This document shows positions 22,481-33,996 of a DNA stretch of 64,000 nt, piece by piece (the first letter of the stretch is position 1; the number at the start of each line of letters is the position of its first letter). The position numbers and the translations under genes are program-made. Under the pieces are notes generated by a model. The model was not told where the DNA came from, searched no databases, and saw only the letters and a program-made list of their open reading frames with translations. This DNA comes from Cladobotryum mycophilum (Eukaryota; Ascomycota; Sordariomycetes; Hypocreales; Hypocreaceae), in NCBI GenBank assembly GCA_036429605.1, contig CM071591.1, positions 2,914,001 through 2,978,000 of the forward strand, in the 5' to 3' direction.

Positions 22481-25400
22481 GGCTGCTAGTTGCTCTCACA
22501 CACAACGTACCGTAGCATCCTGACATGAAATCTCATCAAACCTGGCACGACAAAATTCTTCATTCGAAGACTCAGATTCGGGCCTCTGTCCCGTGTTGCC
22601 AGACACAGGGCCGCACGGACAATTGCCTGGTTCATAGAGACGCGGCAGGCGTACGGTTAGCTTTCCTCGGTGTCTGCGAGAACAATCTATTGCGTACTCG
22701 CCGTATGTACCTCGCTATTTTTCTCGCTTCTGGCACTTTCTTTTTGAGAACGTTTTTTTTCTTTTTTTTCTCTTTTTGCTTATGTCCCCACCCGCCACGA
22801 CTCTTCTCGAAATTTTCGACAGGGGGGCGTGTGGCCTAATCAGAGCTCAGAATACCACTTTTCGACACATTGCGATCAACTAGACCGAAACCGCTAGGAC
22901 CTAGGTTTTTCGCCCGTTGAACCTTCTCCGGGGAACGAGCATTTCATTCCGGGCGAATGAGAAGCTCGCAAGATCTGCCCATGGACGCCAAGGCATCTGT
23001 CTGTCAGTACGACTCTGATAATACGGGACTAATAGGCGAAACGTCAGCTCAGTATTTTTCTCTGCAATACCTACCCGTTTTATACGTGCATGCCAGTTGT
23101 ATTTAACAAACTTTGTTCGCCAAGCCATAATGCTCATTATACTCAAAAAACGCCATGCTTTTGGCGGTTCGGCAAATTTAGGGGTCAACGACGCATTTTA
23201 GACAGGAGATGCGGAATACGGTCTCTCATTGGCTACCCTGCAAGACGCTCTCGTTATTTCAATGCTGCCCACAACATTGCAAGAGTCGTCTGTTTTCTTG
23301 CACATTCTGGCCTTGGTTGGTGACAGTCTAGCGTGTCTCTCTCAAGTCCGAGTCATTCATAGTATACTAGCTATGTTACGACACAGCTGTCGTGATATCA
23401 TTTCTCGGCAACACCTCGAGTTGGGATATCTCCGGATATGAGAAACATGATCGAACCGAATCGGCGCAATCCGTATTAGGTCGCTATCGATATTTTGTGC
23501 CGGACGCCTGGTTGTCATTGTTGAGGGGATAGGGAGACGGCGATTGGGACGCGCAAATCTATCACAGCCACGAACAGATGCAGACTGTCTTGAAACAGTA
23601 AACCCCAGGATGGCGGCTGAATGTGCCCAACATCATAAATATCGCCTGGTTATTTCTGAGGGTCCTCTAGTACGAGGACACAGTGGCTCCGTTGCTCAAA
23701 ATACGATTATTCATACCGTTACTAAACACCCCTACTATACCGCGGATAATACTGATCCGGTTTCATATTCTGAGATGCGCTATGTGCACCCATACCCTTG
23801 TTGATCTTGCAGTCTTGCATCGACGTGGCTATTCAAGCTTCCTGTAGGTATGAGGCGTCGCAACCTCTACTCTATACGGGTATGATTTCCAGGCTGCCAA
23901 CGCCTTACAACATGTCGAAGTGAGAAAATGGATGCATACCTACTACCTCAGAATGCAACATCGGCAAGTCACTTGGGTGAATAATAACAAAGCCAATATT
24001 ACAACCAATCACAATGCGCTCAAATCCCTGCGACGTGGTCCGCAGAGGTTGTATGTACATTGCATGTACATGATGCCGGTTTTACATTCTGCTGTCGACG
24101 TTCGTTCGTCGAGATCGACCGCCAATGCAGTCCTCAACTAGGCGCGCGGGCGCAACTACAGAACCCCGGAAAGGATTATTCACAAGGGCCACGCGTTGTG
24201 CCAGAGTTCTGACACAAAGGTGGCCCTTGCACTGGGTATCTTGTTTACCTATGCCTCGTGACCATTGTTCCGCACAAACCCAAGCTGCCCGTTTGCCAGG
24301 GCTCTCCAGTTTGCAAGAAGGCGCCGCCTTCTCACAAGTACAAGTAAAATGCCCTCGTCGGACTGCAGGCATCACCACCGCGGGTCTACCCACAATTAAC
24401 ACGAGCCTGCGTCCAGGGGGTTCGCCCGAGACATGCCAAACATGTCTGCTGTCGTTTCAGCGAAACCGTCACCGATCTGTCGACCTACCAAGTTCAGTAT
24501 TTACGGATGGCGTGTCGGGAGGCGCAAGGTCTCCTCGATACGGAGAACATGCTCCTTTCTTCAGTCTATGCTTAACGCTGAAACTCTGGGATCTGTAGCC
24601 GGGATGACTTCCAGGGCTAGTTTCACCGGCTGACCTTGCCGCCTTGGTGGATGCAGGATAGAACGTATGCAACACCGAGTACGACGACGACGAGAACAGA
24701 CGCAAATGGAGGTGCCAGGATTATTCTTCAAGCCCTCCGCAAGAGTGAGATGAGGCTTATGGGGCTTGAGCCTGATCTGTCATTTTTGTGAAGAAATCGA
24801 TATGTGATAGAAGCTAGCATCTCAGAGTGCCCAGTGAATCCCGATTGGTCTCGGTTAGCGTTGTTGGAGCGAATGGCCTGCACCTATTCCCGGTCATTGT
24901 ATTAGTACAACATGGTTGTGCGCTCATATCGGCAGGGGAAGTACACCCTCATCCTCACCTCCCACTCCGATTCCGTTCCGTAACATTGATGACCAGTTCG
25001 TCAGCTCATTCCCAACGTTGCGGTTAACCACACCTGTGGCCGGTTGCTCCGGCATGGCTGTCTTCCGTAGCTACTTGTAATAGAGGAGACCCAGCCCAAC
25101 CCATCGACTTGGCATAGAGCTACGGTGTTGTGTTGTATGCATGTACCAAACATGCAATGCTACACATCGCTTGCCCTCATGCGAGCTTGGGTGCTGCATG
25201 AGGCTGTGCTAGGAGCAATCCCCTCGAGCCACCAGCCTGTTCGAGGATTACAGCTACCTACTAGGCATTGGCTTGCAGCTGTTCGCATCTTTGTGAGCTT
25301 TGTTGGGTTGGTTGGTATTTCGAAGACCAGCAGATCCGGCTGGGAAAGCTGAATACATCGCTCAGCGCACGGCCATAAAACATCTTGGCTCACCAGGAGA

Positions 25401-25700
25401 AAAGGAGTAACAGTGATTATCATGGAAGGGTGCTCTGTTGGCAGATGATCGACCTCATCCTGCATGGCCAAGACTAACCTGGTCAGCAAAAAGGGAGCCA
25501 GGATCGGTGACCTTCCCTTCCTTTTTGGGTATGTCAGAGCACAACTGCATGATTCCTACATGGGGAACTGCCAACCCGATACGATTCGCTATGCTGCTTC
25601 GCCTGCTATCCATGCCCAGCTGCGCCTGGGTCGCCTATCCTGATGCACTTGCATCCTAGTCCATCACATTGCGAACACGCGTGAAGTTCCACGCAGCACA
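22481..25700. other. Gene-poor stretch with balanced composition; possible relic sequence
   Basis: This part has less simple sequence than its flanks, but no ORF over 160 codons and no recognisable domain. Frames such as 23229-23441 and 24125-24598 were read for transposase, polyketide synthase, P450 and effector features, and none was found. It could be decayed coding or transposon sequence or unconstrained DNA; I cannot tell which. Confidence 0.4.
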
Positions 25701-28020
25701 CCGTCCTCGTGAATCGGATGAGTCAGAATAGCAGGGACATGGCCTGTGGCTGAGGCTCAAAGCCTTGCAAAGGATAACCATCAGCCGCAGTGATTTACAT
25801 GGCCATGTTGTTGTTGTTGTTGTTGTTGTTGTTGGTAGGGTTGGTAGGCACTCGGAGGAACGTCCGAATTGGCTTTCTTGCAGCAATTGACGGGCGCCAT
25901 GTCTATCCTCACGCCAGCCACGAGGAAGATGTGATGCAGCCTTAGTCCGTTAGGTCAATGCAACGACGCAAGGGAGGCTGCATGACCCCGCTGTATTATG
26001 CTGTCTCTGAGCAAGATGAGGCAGAGCCGCGGCAACAAGAGCAGCAGCAAAAAATACATACAGTACATATACGATTTCATTTTATCGTACATACATACGT
26101 GCCCGCAGACGCAAGATGCGGTCTGCGCCGTTGCCTCTAATAACTTGTTAGCGGTGGTGGTGATTGTGGTGATTGTGATGGTGGCGGTGGTGGTGGTACA
26201 ACAATGCAGAAGCTGTCATAAGTTTGTGCGGTCAGCTTGCACTGCTTTTTAATGCGCACCTGACCATTAGGATTAATGAAATAACATATATTGACACCGA
26301 CACCAGCACTGGAGACTGCCTGATTTAATTTCGCCTGCATACAGATGTTACGTTTGAGTGACGGAAAAGCGACGGATGAATATCCATCAGGATGTCGCAA
26401 CTCCCCGTGGAACTCCGGAGCTTCAGTGGCGGGACCAGGCCGCCGCTTTCAATACAAATCATGTAGACGAAATGAGCCAGTAGCGACCAGCCACGCGACT
26501 CTGCGGAACTTGCTTGGCTACGGGTGCTATGGTAAAAAGCAGGTCGAGGATCCCTATGTTCATTGCAAGGGGGCTGTCCGAGTGACCACGCGCCCACATG
26601 AAAGTGATGATGATAACGTGTCTTAGGTAGTGGTAGGGGGAACATGGATGTAGATGCAGCACACGCCCCCTTATCCTTGCACGATTTCTGGAGGCCTGCG
26701 CCGTGTAACCCAACACGCACATGGTTGAGCAGATGTCACGCCGGTAGACGCCTTTTGGTAGCCTCGCGGATTCCCCACAGATTCGCCTGGGTATCCTGAC
26801 CACGTCTTCATGCCGATTTACGGATAAGCTGTCCAATCAGTTCTGATAGCCCTACCGCCATGGGGGCGTGGTGGATTTGATCGCGTACTCGTCCAATACG
26901 GGCTGCATCTTTTGCAGTCGATGCAGAATAAGGTTCAGTAGGTGCTCACCTCGACCCGGGTCTACGAAGTATAGTACGGTGCGAGACAGTACAGCTCTGT
27001 GCAAATCTATTTCTGCTGAACGAAGCTTGTGTGTCAGCAGATGAAAATCGGGGGCCAGCTTTGTTGCTGATGACGGGGGCTTGCATCGTAGCTGAACTTG
27101 CTAGTTCGTCATTCGGATGAGGGGATCGAATCCTATTCTCATGGTTTGCTGCTCCAACTTCCAAAATCGCAATGGGCTCGGATCAGGAAGTTGTGCATGT
27201 GCAGGATGCTAATGTTTGCACAAGGCAGACCAAGAGAGAGAGGGGAAAAAAGGGGACAAGGCCAACCAGGCCAACCAGGCCAACCAGGCAGGGCAAAGCA
27301 AGGTAATAGGGCAGGATGGGATAGGACAGGACTGGGCAGGGGCATCGAGGTTGCGTTGGACTGGTTGCATATGTGCGGGTTACCGAGGCGGCAGGACCCA
27401 TAGCGCGGCCCGGCCGGGATCCACGGATTACCGTTAGGTTGGAATGAACTGTAACGACCAGCTGCGGGTTGTGAGAAGTTGGATGGTGGTATGGATTCTT
27501 ATTATTATGGAGAAAAAAGGGCTCATCGAGGAGGGGTTGGCATGCTGGCCGCTGGCCGCTGGGCAGAACGAACTGGGCCTCGGTGGGCTTGGGTTTTGGT
27601 CGTTATATTACCTCATCAGTGCCCAGTCTGATGCCGGCCCCATCCCCATGCAAGCGTTGCAGCAACACACCTGCACCTACATACAAGTATGTATGGAGGA
27701 CACTGGGTTAACAGAGTGACCAAAGCGGGCCGTGGACGGTGGCCGCCGCCGCGGGGTGGATGCGGTGGGTGCGTCACAAACAAGTCAAGGATAAGGACAA
27801 GCAACAACACTATACCAGTACAGGGCAGGAAGCCAAGCATGAATGGGCCTTGACAAATCTCCCGTCGTTACATTACTTTGCCGAGCGAACGAACAAACCA
27901 CCGTCTTACGCACGCACAGTATATGTTGTTTTATGTTGTTGTTGCTGCGTACAGGCCCTACGCACTATGCACCGCACCACGCACATATACAGTGCATAAT
28001 AACACACGCATATAGACGTG
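25701..28020. other. Gene-poor stretch with short repeats, no gene seen
   Basis: It holds a TTG run (25807-25834), GGTGGT repeats near 26150-26200 and CCAACCAGG triplication near 27260-27290. From about 28020 it becomes purine-rich and then pyrimidine-rich, and is probably the promoter of the next gene. Confidence 0.5.
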
Positions 28021-28430
28021 GAACTCAGTCCGAGCTAGTGGTGGTTGTGCATGTCGAGAGGCAGTCAGAAGGGCAAGAAGAGGAGAGAGAGAGACAGAAA
28101 GAAAAAAAGACAGAAAGGCACACTCGCATTGAGCCCAACACATACACGCACCTTGTACACCTCACCTACCTGCATTGCATATTTTGCCTGGTCAACAAAC
28201 AAACGAAGGACGCACACACCCCACCACCTCCTCCTTTTTTTTTTTTACAATTTTTCTTTTTTTGGTTATTTCTTTTTGTCACCCCCCTGTGCTCGCCTCC
28301 CGCGGCTCGAAGCGGCATACCCGCATACGACAAGCGAGCGACAAATACGGTCGCGACATATCCATCCAGTGAGGTGCTCCGGATCAAACCCGTTCCTAGC
28401 AAGAAACGTCACCAAAAAATAAAAATAAAA
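28021..28430 (+). promoter_or_regulatory. Promoter and leader of the CCDC124/Lso2-like gene
   Basis: A GAGAGA/AAAG tract (28080-28115), a long T-rich tract (28226-28280) and AAAAATAAAAATAAAA immediately before the ATG at 28431 give a typical strong fungal housekeeping leader with an A-rich start context. Confidence 0.5.
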
Positions 28431-29231
28431 ATGGCGGGTAAAAAGGCAGTGGAAAATACCAAGAAGGTGGCCGGTAATGCTCGCAAAGCCGAGGCCGCCG
28501 CCAAAAAGAGTGCTGCTGAAGATGCTCAGCGACAGGGTGCCGAAGAGGACAAATGGCAGCAGGGAGCCAAGAGCAACTCCAAAAAGTGCGTATGACCTGG
28601 CTCCTTTTTTGAGACATTTCACCGAATCTGCCCCGTTGCTGGGCTCTCCGCAAATACTGTTGTGTTGTGTTGGCCCTCACAGTACGAAGTAATTTAGCTA
28701 ACGGGCTCTTTGTGCTTGCATTACAGGGAGGCCGAGGCAGCCAAGAAAGCAGAATTAGCGAAAAAGAAGGCCGAGAGGGAAGCGTTGGCCAAAGAGGAGG
28801 AATCCAGCCTCAACGCACGCGCCGAGCCCAAGAAATCCAAGGCACTAGTCAAGAAGACACGAGGGCTGGACCTGTCCCAGTTGGATGACGAAAAACCCTC
28901 TGCCATCAGTGCCACGGGCATCGACAACGCCCTGGATGCGCTCTCCCTCACGGCCGGCGGTGACGATTCCAAGATTGACAAGCATCCCGAGAGACGATTC
29001 GCCGCGGCGTATGCCAAATACGAGGAGCGAAGACTAAACGAGATGAAGCAGGATGGCAGTGGAGTTGGTCTCAGGCTGGAGCAGCGGAAGCAAAGGATCA
29101 GAAAGGAGTTTGACAAGAGCCCCGAGAATCCCTTCAACCAGGTTACGGCTTCGTACAACTCCTCGAGAGGAGACTTGGAGCAGCTCAAGTCTGAGGAGAT
29201 GACCAAGATTGAGAAGAGATTGGGAAATTAA
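28431..29231 (+). CDS. CCDC124: CCDC124 / Oxs1 / Lso2-type ribosome-associated coiled-coil protein
   Basis: Two exons, 28431-28585 and 28727-29231, encode 219 residues, close to human CCDC124 (223). The intron uses a GTGCGT donor and has a TAGCTAAC branch site. The N-terminal 100 residues are a highly charged Ala/Lys/Glu coiled coil (ARKAEAAAKKSAAEDAQR, then AKKAELAKKKAEREALAKEE). The conserved C-terminal domain shows HPERRFAAAYAKYEERRL and RKEFDKSPENPFNQV, the hallmark of this family (formerly DUF1014). Known members bind the ribosomal mRNA channel and intersubunit space in idle 80S ribosomes and help restart translation; S. pombe Oxs1 is also linked to stress transcription. A cytosolic role on ribosomes is therefore expected. 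The family is clear; the precise role is inferred. Confidence 0.93.
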
Positions 29232-29718
29232 ATATTATCACCGGTTTACTGGGCTTTTACACATGGCAGCATTATCATCATCGTCATCATCGTCACCGTC
29301 TACTATTTTCATGCTTGCCGTTATAGATTGGGCTGGCTTGAAAGGAAGGGAAGAAAAGATAAAGAAAAGAAGAGCAAAATAGCGACATGAATTAATGCAA
29401 CAAACAGATCCATGTCTCAAGTTTATGAACGACGACTGAGAAGCCCGTGAATATTTTCACCATGATGATACCATCCTTCTTCCTTCTTCCTCCGTCCTCC
29501 CCCCGCCCCACCATTTATCGACAATGACTCCTCAACCCCGCCTTAGTTCTGCACATCACGTCGTTTTGTCCGGCAGAATGTTATACCGCCTTAGTCACCG
29601 CCCGCGTCATCTCCTATTAACCCTCGTTGACATGTTGATTCCTATTAGTAGGCCTACCGCGACTCCATCCTGATTCGAAGCACTCCTGTGTCCATGTAAC
29701 CGTACACGGCCCGTCAGC
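29232..29718. other. Intergenic region, no gene seen
   Basis: It contains a TCATCATCG run (29273-29297), an AAAG-rich patch, and CT-rich sequence near 29468-29510 that probably belongs to the promoter of the next gene. Confidence 0.5.
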
Positions 29719-31103
29719 ATGGCTTCCCTTTCCCTGGGGCATCTGCCATCGCTGTGGAAGCAACATCTCCTCTCTGAATTGTATGCGCCCGCCTTGCGCG
29801 CCTCCCGGCATAACAGCGACAATCACTAACATGGATGCGCAGCGCCGGATTGAAGCAAGCATGCCCTGAGGGGGTGTTTGTTAGTCTGAACCCAGGGGAT
29901 CCTTCGCTGTGGTCGGCAGTGTTGTTTGTCCGTAATGGTGAGATGCAAGAACCAAAAAAAGAAAAAGAACACAAGCTCCCTCCTTCTCATCATCCCTCTC
30001 CATCGCAATCATGGGTGTGTCTCTTTCTTTTCATTTTTACTAATAGCTACGATGCAACAAACATAGGCCCCTATGCCCCGGCAGTTTTAAGGTTCCACAT
30101 CACGTTCCCCGACTCATATCCTAGAGTAGCACCTCTGGTGACCTTTCAAACCGACATGTTCCATCCATTAATAACGCCTCTGACGACACACATGTACTCG
30201 ACAGATCTGCAAGATGATGGATCAGGAGGCGCAGCAGAGCAGGAGAGGCTACCCCCTGGCGGCTTTAGCTTACGTCATGGCTTTCCAGAATGGTACAAAC
30301 GAGACAAGCGAACTGCGAATGGGGGCAGCAAGGTCAGCAACGCCGAGGCTCAAGGCGCTTCGTCGTTGGATCAAACGGGTCAGCCGCAGCCGGGCCAAGT
30401 GAATGCTACTCCAACGTCGCCGTCGCAGGGAAGCTTACCGAGATACATGCAAACAAGCAAGCGGACCGTCTCCACGTATAGCATCCTCAAGTATATCCGC
30501 AGCACGTTTGACAAGGAGGATGTTCTCGACTCGGTGCCATTGAGTGCGGCTGGAAATCCCGGGGCTTGGCATGCATGGCGAACTCATCGCCGGAAGCAGG
30601 GCAAGGTGTTCCAGGAGGACCGCGGAGGAGTGATTGGCGACGGCGGTAGTGACGGATCCAGCAAGGAGAGCGAGGAGGAGCCGCAACCACCAGGTGAGGA
30701 AAATAGCGCAGATGCAACCTCAAAGAAGAGTGTCTCCGTGCGCTCAATGTCACCCTCGACGTCACCCACAACGTCAACGTCAATGTCAATTTCAATGTCC
30801 ACGCCAACATCGACGACAACGACAAGGAGACCTGGAGAGTGGAATTGGGACGGCGTATGGGAGGACAGGGTCAAGAAGGGCATTGCATCAACTTTATCCG
30901 AGTCAGTGCTATACGGCGCAGCTGGTGGTCCAGAGAGTCTAGTACGTGCATCTATCCATCCATCCATCCCTCCCTCACCAATTGCTTTTCAAGTGCAAAT
31001 GCTTACCTTGCCGTCTTTGCAGATTCATTTTCTGGCGCTGGAAGATGGCGACATCCAAACCGCCAAGGACAACCTTCGCCGCACTCTGGGTGCTGCTGTG
31101 TAG
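29719..31103 (+). CDS. Ubiquitin-conjugating-fold (UEV / AKTIP-FTS-like) protein lacking the catalytic cysteine
   Basis: Four exons, 29719-29780, 29843-29937, 30067-30941 and 31023-31103, encode 370 residues. Introns are 62, 129 and 81 nt with GT-AG ends. The start gives KQHLLSEFAGLKQACPEGVF, the N-terminal helix of a UBC fold. LWSAVLFVRNGPYAPAVLRF and FPDSYPRVAPLVTF follow (beta-meander and the PxxxP region). At the usual HPN...C active site the sequence is FHPLITPLTTHMYS: the Asn is replaced and no Cys follows, so ubiquitin transfer is not expected. A Ser/Thr-rich disordered insert (about residues 270-305) precedes a conserved C-terminal helix region. The closest functional model is AKTIP/FTS, the Hook-complex dynein adaptor subunit, but the localisation is inferred. 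The last intron is frame-neutral. Confidence 0.85.
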
Positions 31104-31558
31104 TTTTTTTCTTTTCCTTTTCTTTTTCTTTTTCATTTTCATCTCTTTTTGCTATTGCTTTATTCCCTGTACACTTGCTACCTCCTATAATAACTTTTTA
31201 GTACGACCTTTAAGATTTTTTTCTCATGAGCACAAGATGGCAGTTTGTGGTGGGGGAGAGGGGTTGGGTTTTCGAGTATTGTTTGCTTTGTTTGGTGTGA
31301 CTATTTGATGTTGATATTGTTGATATTGTTGATAACAGTAGTGGTGATGGTGACGGTGACGGATCATGCCCCCAATCGAATTTGCGATACTTCCTCACAG
31401 CAAGCAACTACGACATGACCATTGCGACTTGCTTTGACTGCTATTCCATCTGCCAACTTCTTTCCCCTTCTCTTCGCTTCCCTTTCATTTCCCTCGCTTC
31501 GGGACTTTACTCTCATCTCTCCATCTCAATACATTATTCTCATTTTATTCTCTTGGTA
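31104..31558. other. Intergenic region, CT-rich
   Basis: T-rich runs (31106-31150) follow the previous stop. GGTGATGGTGACGGTGACGG-type repeats lie near 31344-31365, then CT-rich sequence leads to the ATG at 31559. No gene is seen. Confidence 0.5.
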
Positions 31559-33694
31559 ATGAATAATAACAATGACTCTTATCCAATTCATTGGCACACC
31601 TGGCATCATTCTTCATCTGCTTTTTGCTTTACCATCATCGCATTTTCCATCACTATCCTGACTGCCGCCATAGTCATCAGTGCTTGTCTCCCAGTGCGCT
31701 CTCATGGCCTGAGGGCCAAGTCGAAGAAGAAACTCCGTCCGCGAAAATCACGACTGAGCCTGCGACAGGAAAAGAAGCACTCAATTCATCGACCGACATA
31801 CGCGGCAAGTTCCTGGGATGAACTCAAATTCCTGAGCCCGCATCGAGAGAAATCGGGAACCGCCGAGATATCGCCCATTTCTCTTCCTGCGCCAGTATGG
31901 GATCCTCTGAAAATAGGTCGTCTTATCTTGGATGCTCCAGTCCTACCGAGCAGGGTCTCGAAAGAGATAAACCCAGCCCACTCCGAATCATCAAGCAGTG
32001 CAAAAACTACAGTCGTCCACTAGCCAAAGGGTGGAATACTAGCATGAATGCCGAAGTGGGCGTGGAAAAGGGATCGCCACCTTGCAGTCGAGACGATTAT
32101 ATACCGTTAAAGGTGATGAAGAAGAGGGCTAGTAAAGTGTTTCGAGACGTGCCGCCTGATGAAAATGAGGTGCCTAGCTAGGGACAGTCTCCGAATAAGT
32201 CGGTGCTTGGACGAAGTTCAGCTAGTGCCATTGGGAATGAAGAAGCCGTTTCCCGAGGGAGTTTACCACGACAAGGAACGCCGCGGCCAGTTCGGACTTT
32301 GAAGATACAAAGGGCTCGGAATAGACTCTCCATCATGCGAGATCTCTGCGAGGCGAGTGAGGACGAGAAAACCTTACTGCAGTACGAAACAGATGCTACA
32401 CGAGGCATTCAGTCCGAGATACTCGCGCTGCCCTCATATTACAATGCAGCAGCTGAGATCAACGAATCAACGGCATCCCCCTGCCCCAAAGCCCCTTCAT
32501 CGAAACAGAACACATTGCCACCAATAATAGTACACGCTCCAACAACTCGACCTTGTTTACTTGTTCCAAAAATCACTGTAACTTCAGATTCGACGCGCTT
32601 ATACGAAGGTCAGAAGCACCTCTGGGCCGCCATTGAGGTGACTGGTCAAGTACGTCCAGCATCTTTGGGGATTGTCGACGCAGATACTCAACAGCCTAAA
32701 GGTGTGTTTGCAGTGATGCATCACGCTCCTTGAATCAACTATAAATCTCAACGATCTGGAACTGACAGGAGAAATAGACTGCTCCTTTGAATTTGGATGC
32801 CTTTATGATCTCGCGGTTGAAGTCCTTCCCGCCGCAGAGACATCCGTCGCGCAAATTATTGGGCACCAGGCATTTCCAGCGTAGGTCTAGTTATGTATAA
32901 AAGTCTAAATGGACCTTTCTAATAATCATAGGAACATATATCCTGGATCGAGCGTTCTTCTTTTAGTCCGAATGAATCTCAATGGGGGATTGCTTTCGCC
33001 GCGGCGACATACGCATACTCGACAAAGGTCAGATGAACTGATCGAGGATCTAGAAAACCAGCTTGGTGATGCTCCAGTTGGATATATGGAAATTCATATG
33101 TCTTATTCGCATCCTGCATTCACTCATTACGTGGGCCCAGAGGCCACAGCCGGAATATCTAGTGTACACAGCAGAGTACAGACAACAGCTATAGCAACAC
33201 TGAAGCGACACAATGCACTGTCTCCTTGGTCTCAACGTCCGGCTTCGGTCCCTGACCAACTACTTCGTGTCATGGAACGCCATTGGGGTGTTGAGAAGGC
33301 AACAGAGGTAATCCGAAAGATTCTGAGTTCATATACCACCCCACGAAAACCAATGATGACGAGGCCAGAGTCGCCGCTTGATAGGAGCAATCTAAGTGAG
33401 ATGCAATCCATCGCTAGCGCTAGCCCAAGAGTGCCCATAAGACAGGCAAGCTTAGCCACAGACACGGCGTTGAGAGCCCCTACACCAATAAAGGGATATT
33501 GGGCCGATGTTCGACGGGCCGCATTGGGTTCAACGCCAGCATTGCAGCCCATCCACGGCAACACAAGTGTTTCCGATATAGGATCCGGTGTTCGGAAGAC
33601 AAGTCAAAGGGCGAGCTCTCGAGCAAGTAAACGTGGAGAAGACAAGGGGGTTCGTTGTGGAAAAGATGGAGTTTTTATCTACCCTAGCTCTTAA
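31559..33694 (+). CDS. Unrecognised fungal protein with N-terminal membrane segment; frame interrupted
   Basis: I do not recognise the family. The best model has exons 31559-32112, 32182-32701, 32769-32880 and 32932-33694, about 649 residues if one missing base is allowed. The ATG at 31559 leads to one hydrophobic helix (FTIIAFSITILTAAIVISAC) followed by a very basic stretch. The frame then changes between about 31855 and 31901; one extra G in either GGG run there would join the frames. An in-frame TAG at 32179-32181 is removed only if a 69-nt intron with a weak GTGATG donor (32113) is used. The later exons are joined by good GT-AG introns of 67 and 51 nt. They encode a globular region with LWAAIEVTGQ, GCLYDLAVEVLP and IYPGSSVLLLVRMNL, which looks like a beta-sandwich. 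This could be a functional gene with consensus errors or a decaying one. Confidence 0.5.
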
Positions 33695-33996
33695 CGTCAT
33701 TAATTCATGTTGGAATAATGTTAGTCTTTTTCATTGTTCTGTCAAGACCGACAGAGTAGCAGTATTCTTCGGATACAATCTGAGAACAACCGTATTATTA
33801 TGATACTTGGCTTGCACATGGAAAAACAATTGAATGTTAAATGGATGTGAATTTCGTGAAGGAGGGTTCTGGGTGAGAAGGTGGTATCGTATGCGACATT
33901 ACCCCCTGGCTTTACTGATGCGTGGATGGTACATGACACTTGTAGGTTCTGTTATGGTGTATTATTTTCTCTATTATTTTATTTTGGGTATATACT
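33695..33996. other. Short convergent intergenic region
   Basis: AT-rich 3' flank is shared by the preceding plus-strand gene and the ribokinase gene on the minus strand. No gene is seen. Confidence 0.5.

Noticed and set aside
22525..22839. ORF after a TATA-like element
   Set aside because: The C-terminal half is poly-Phe from a T-run and no recognisable feature is present; kept only as a weak promoter-like note.
24125..24598. 157-codon ORF in the desert
   Set aside because: No domain, signal peptide, splice-consistent extension or promoter; composition looks random.
27110..27145. GGATCGAATCC, resembling a tRNA B box
   Set aside because: No matching A box, anticodon arm or acceptor stem could be drawn around it, and the T-loop differs from consensus.
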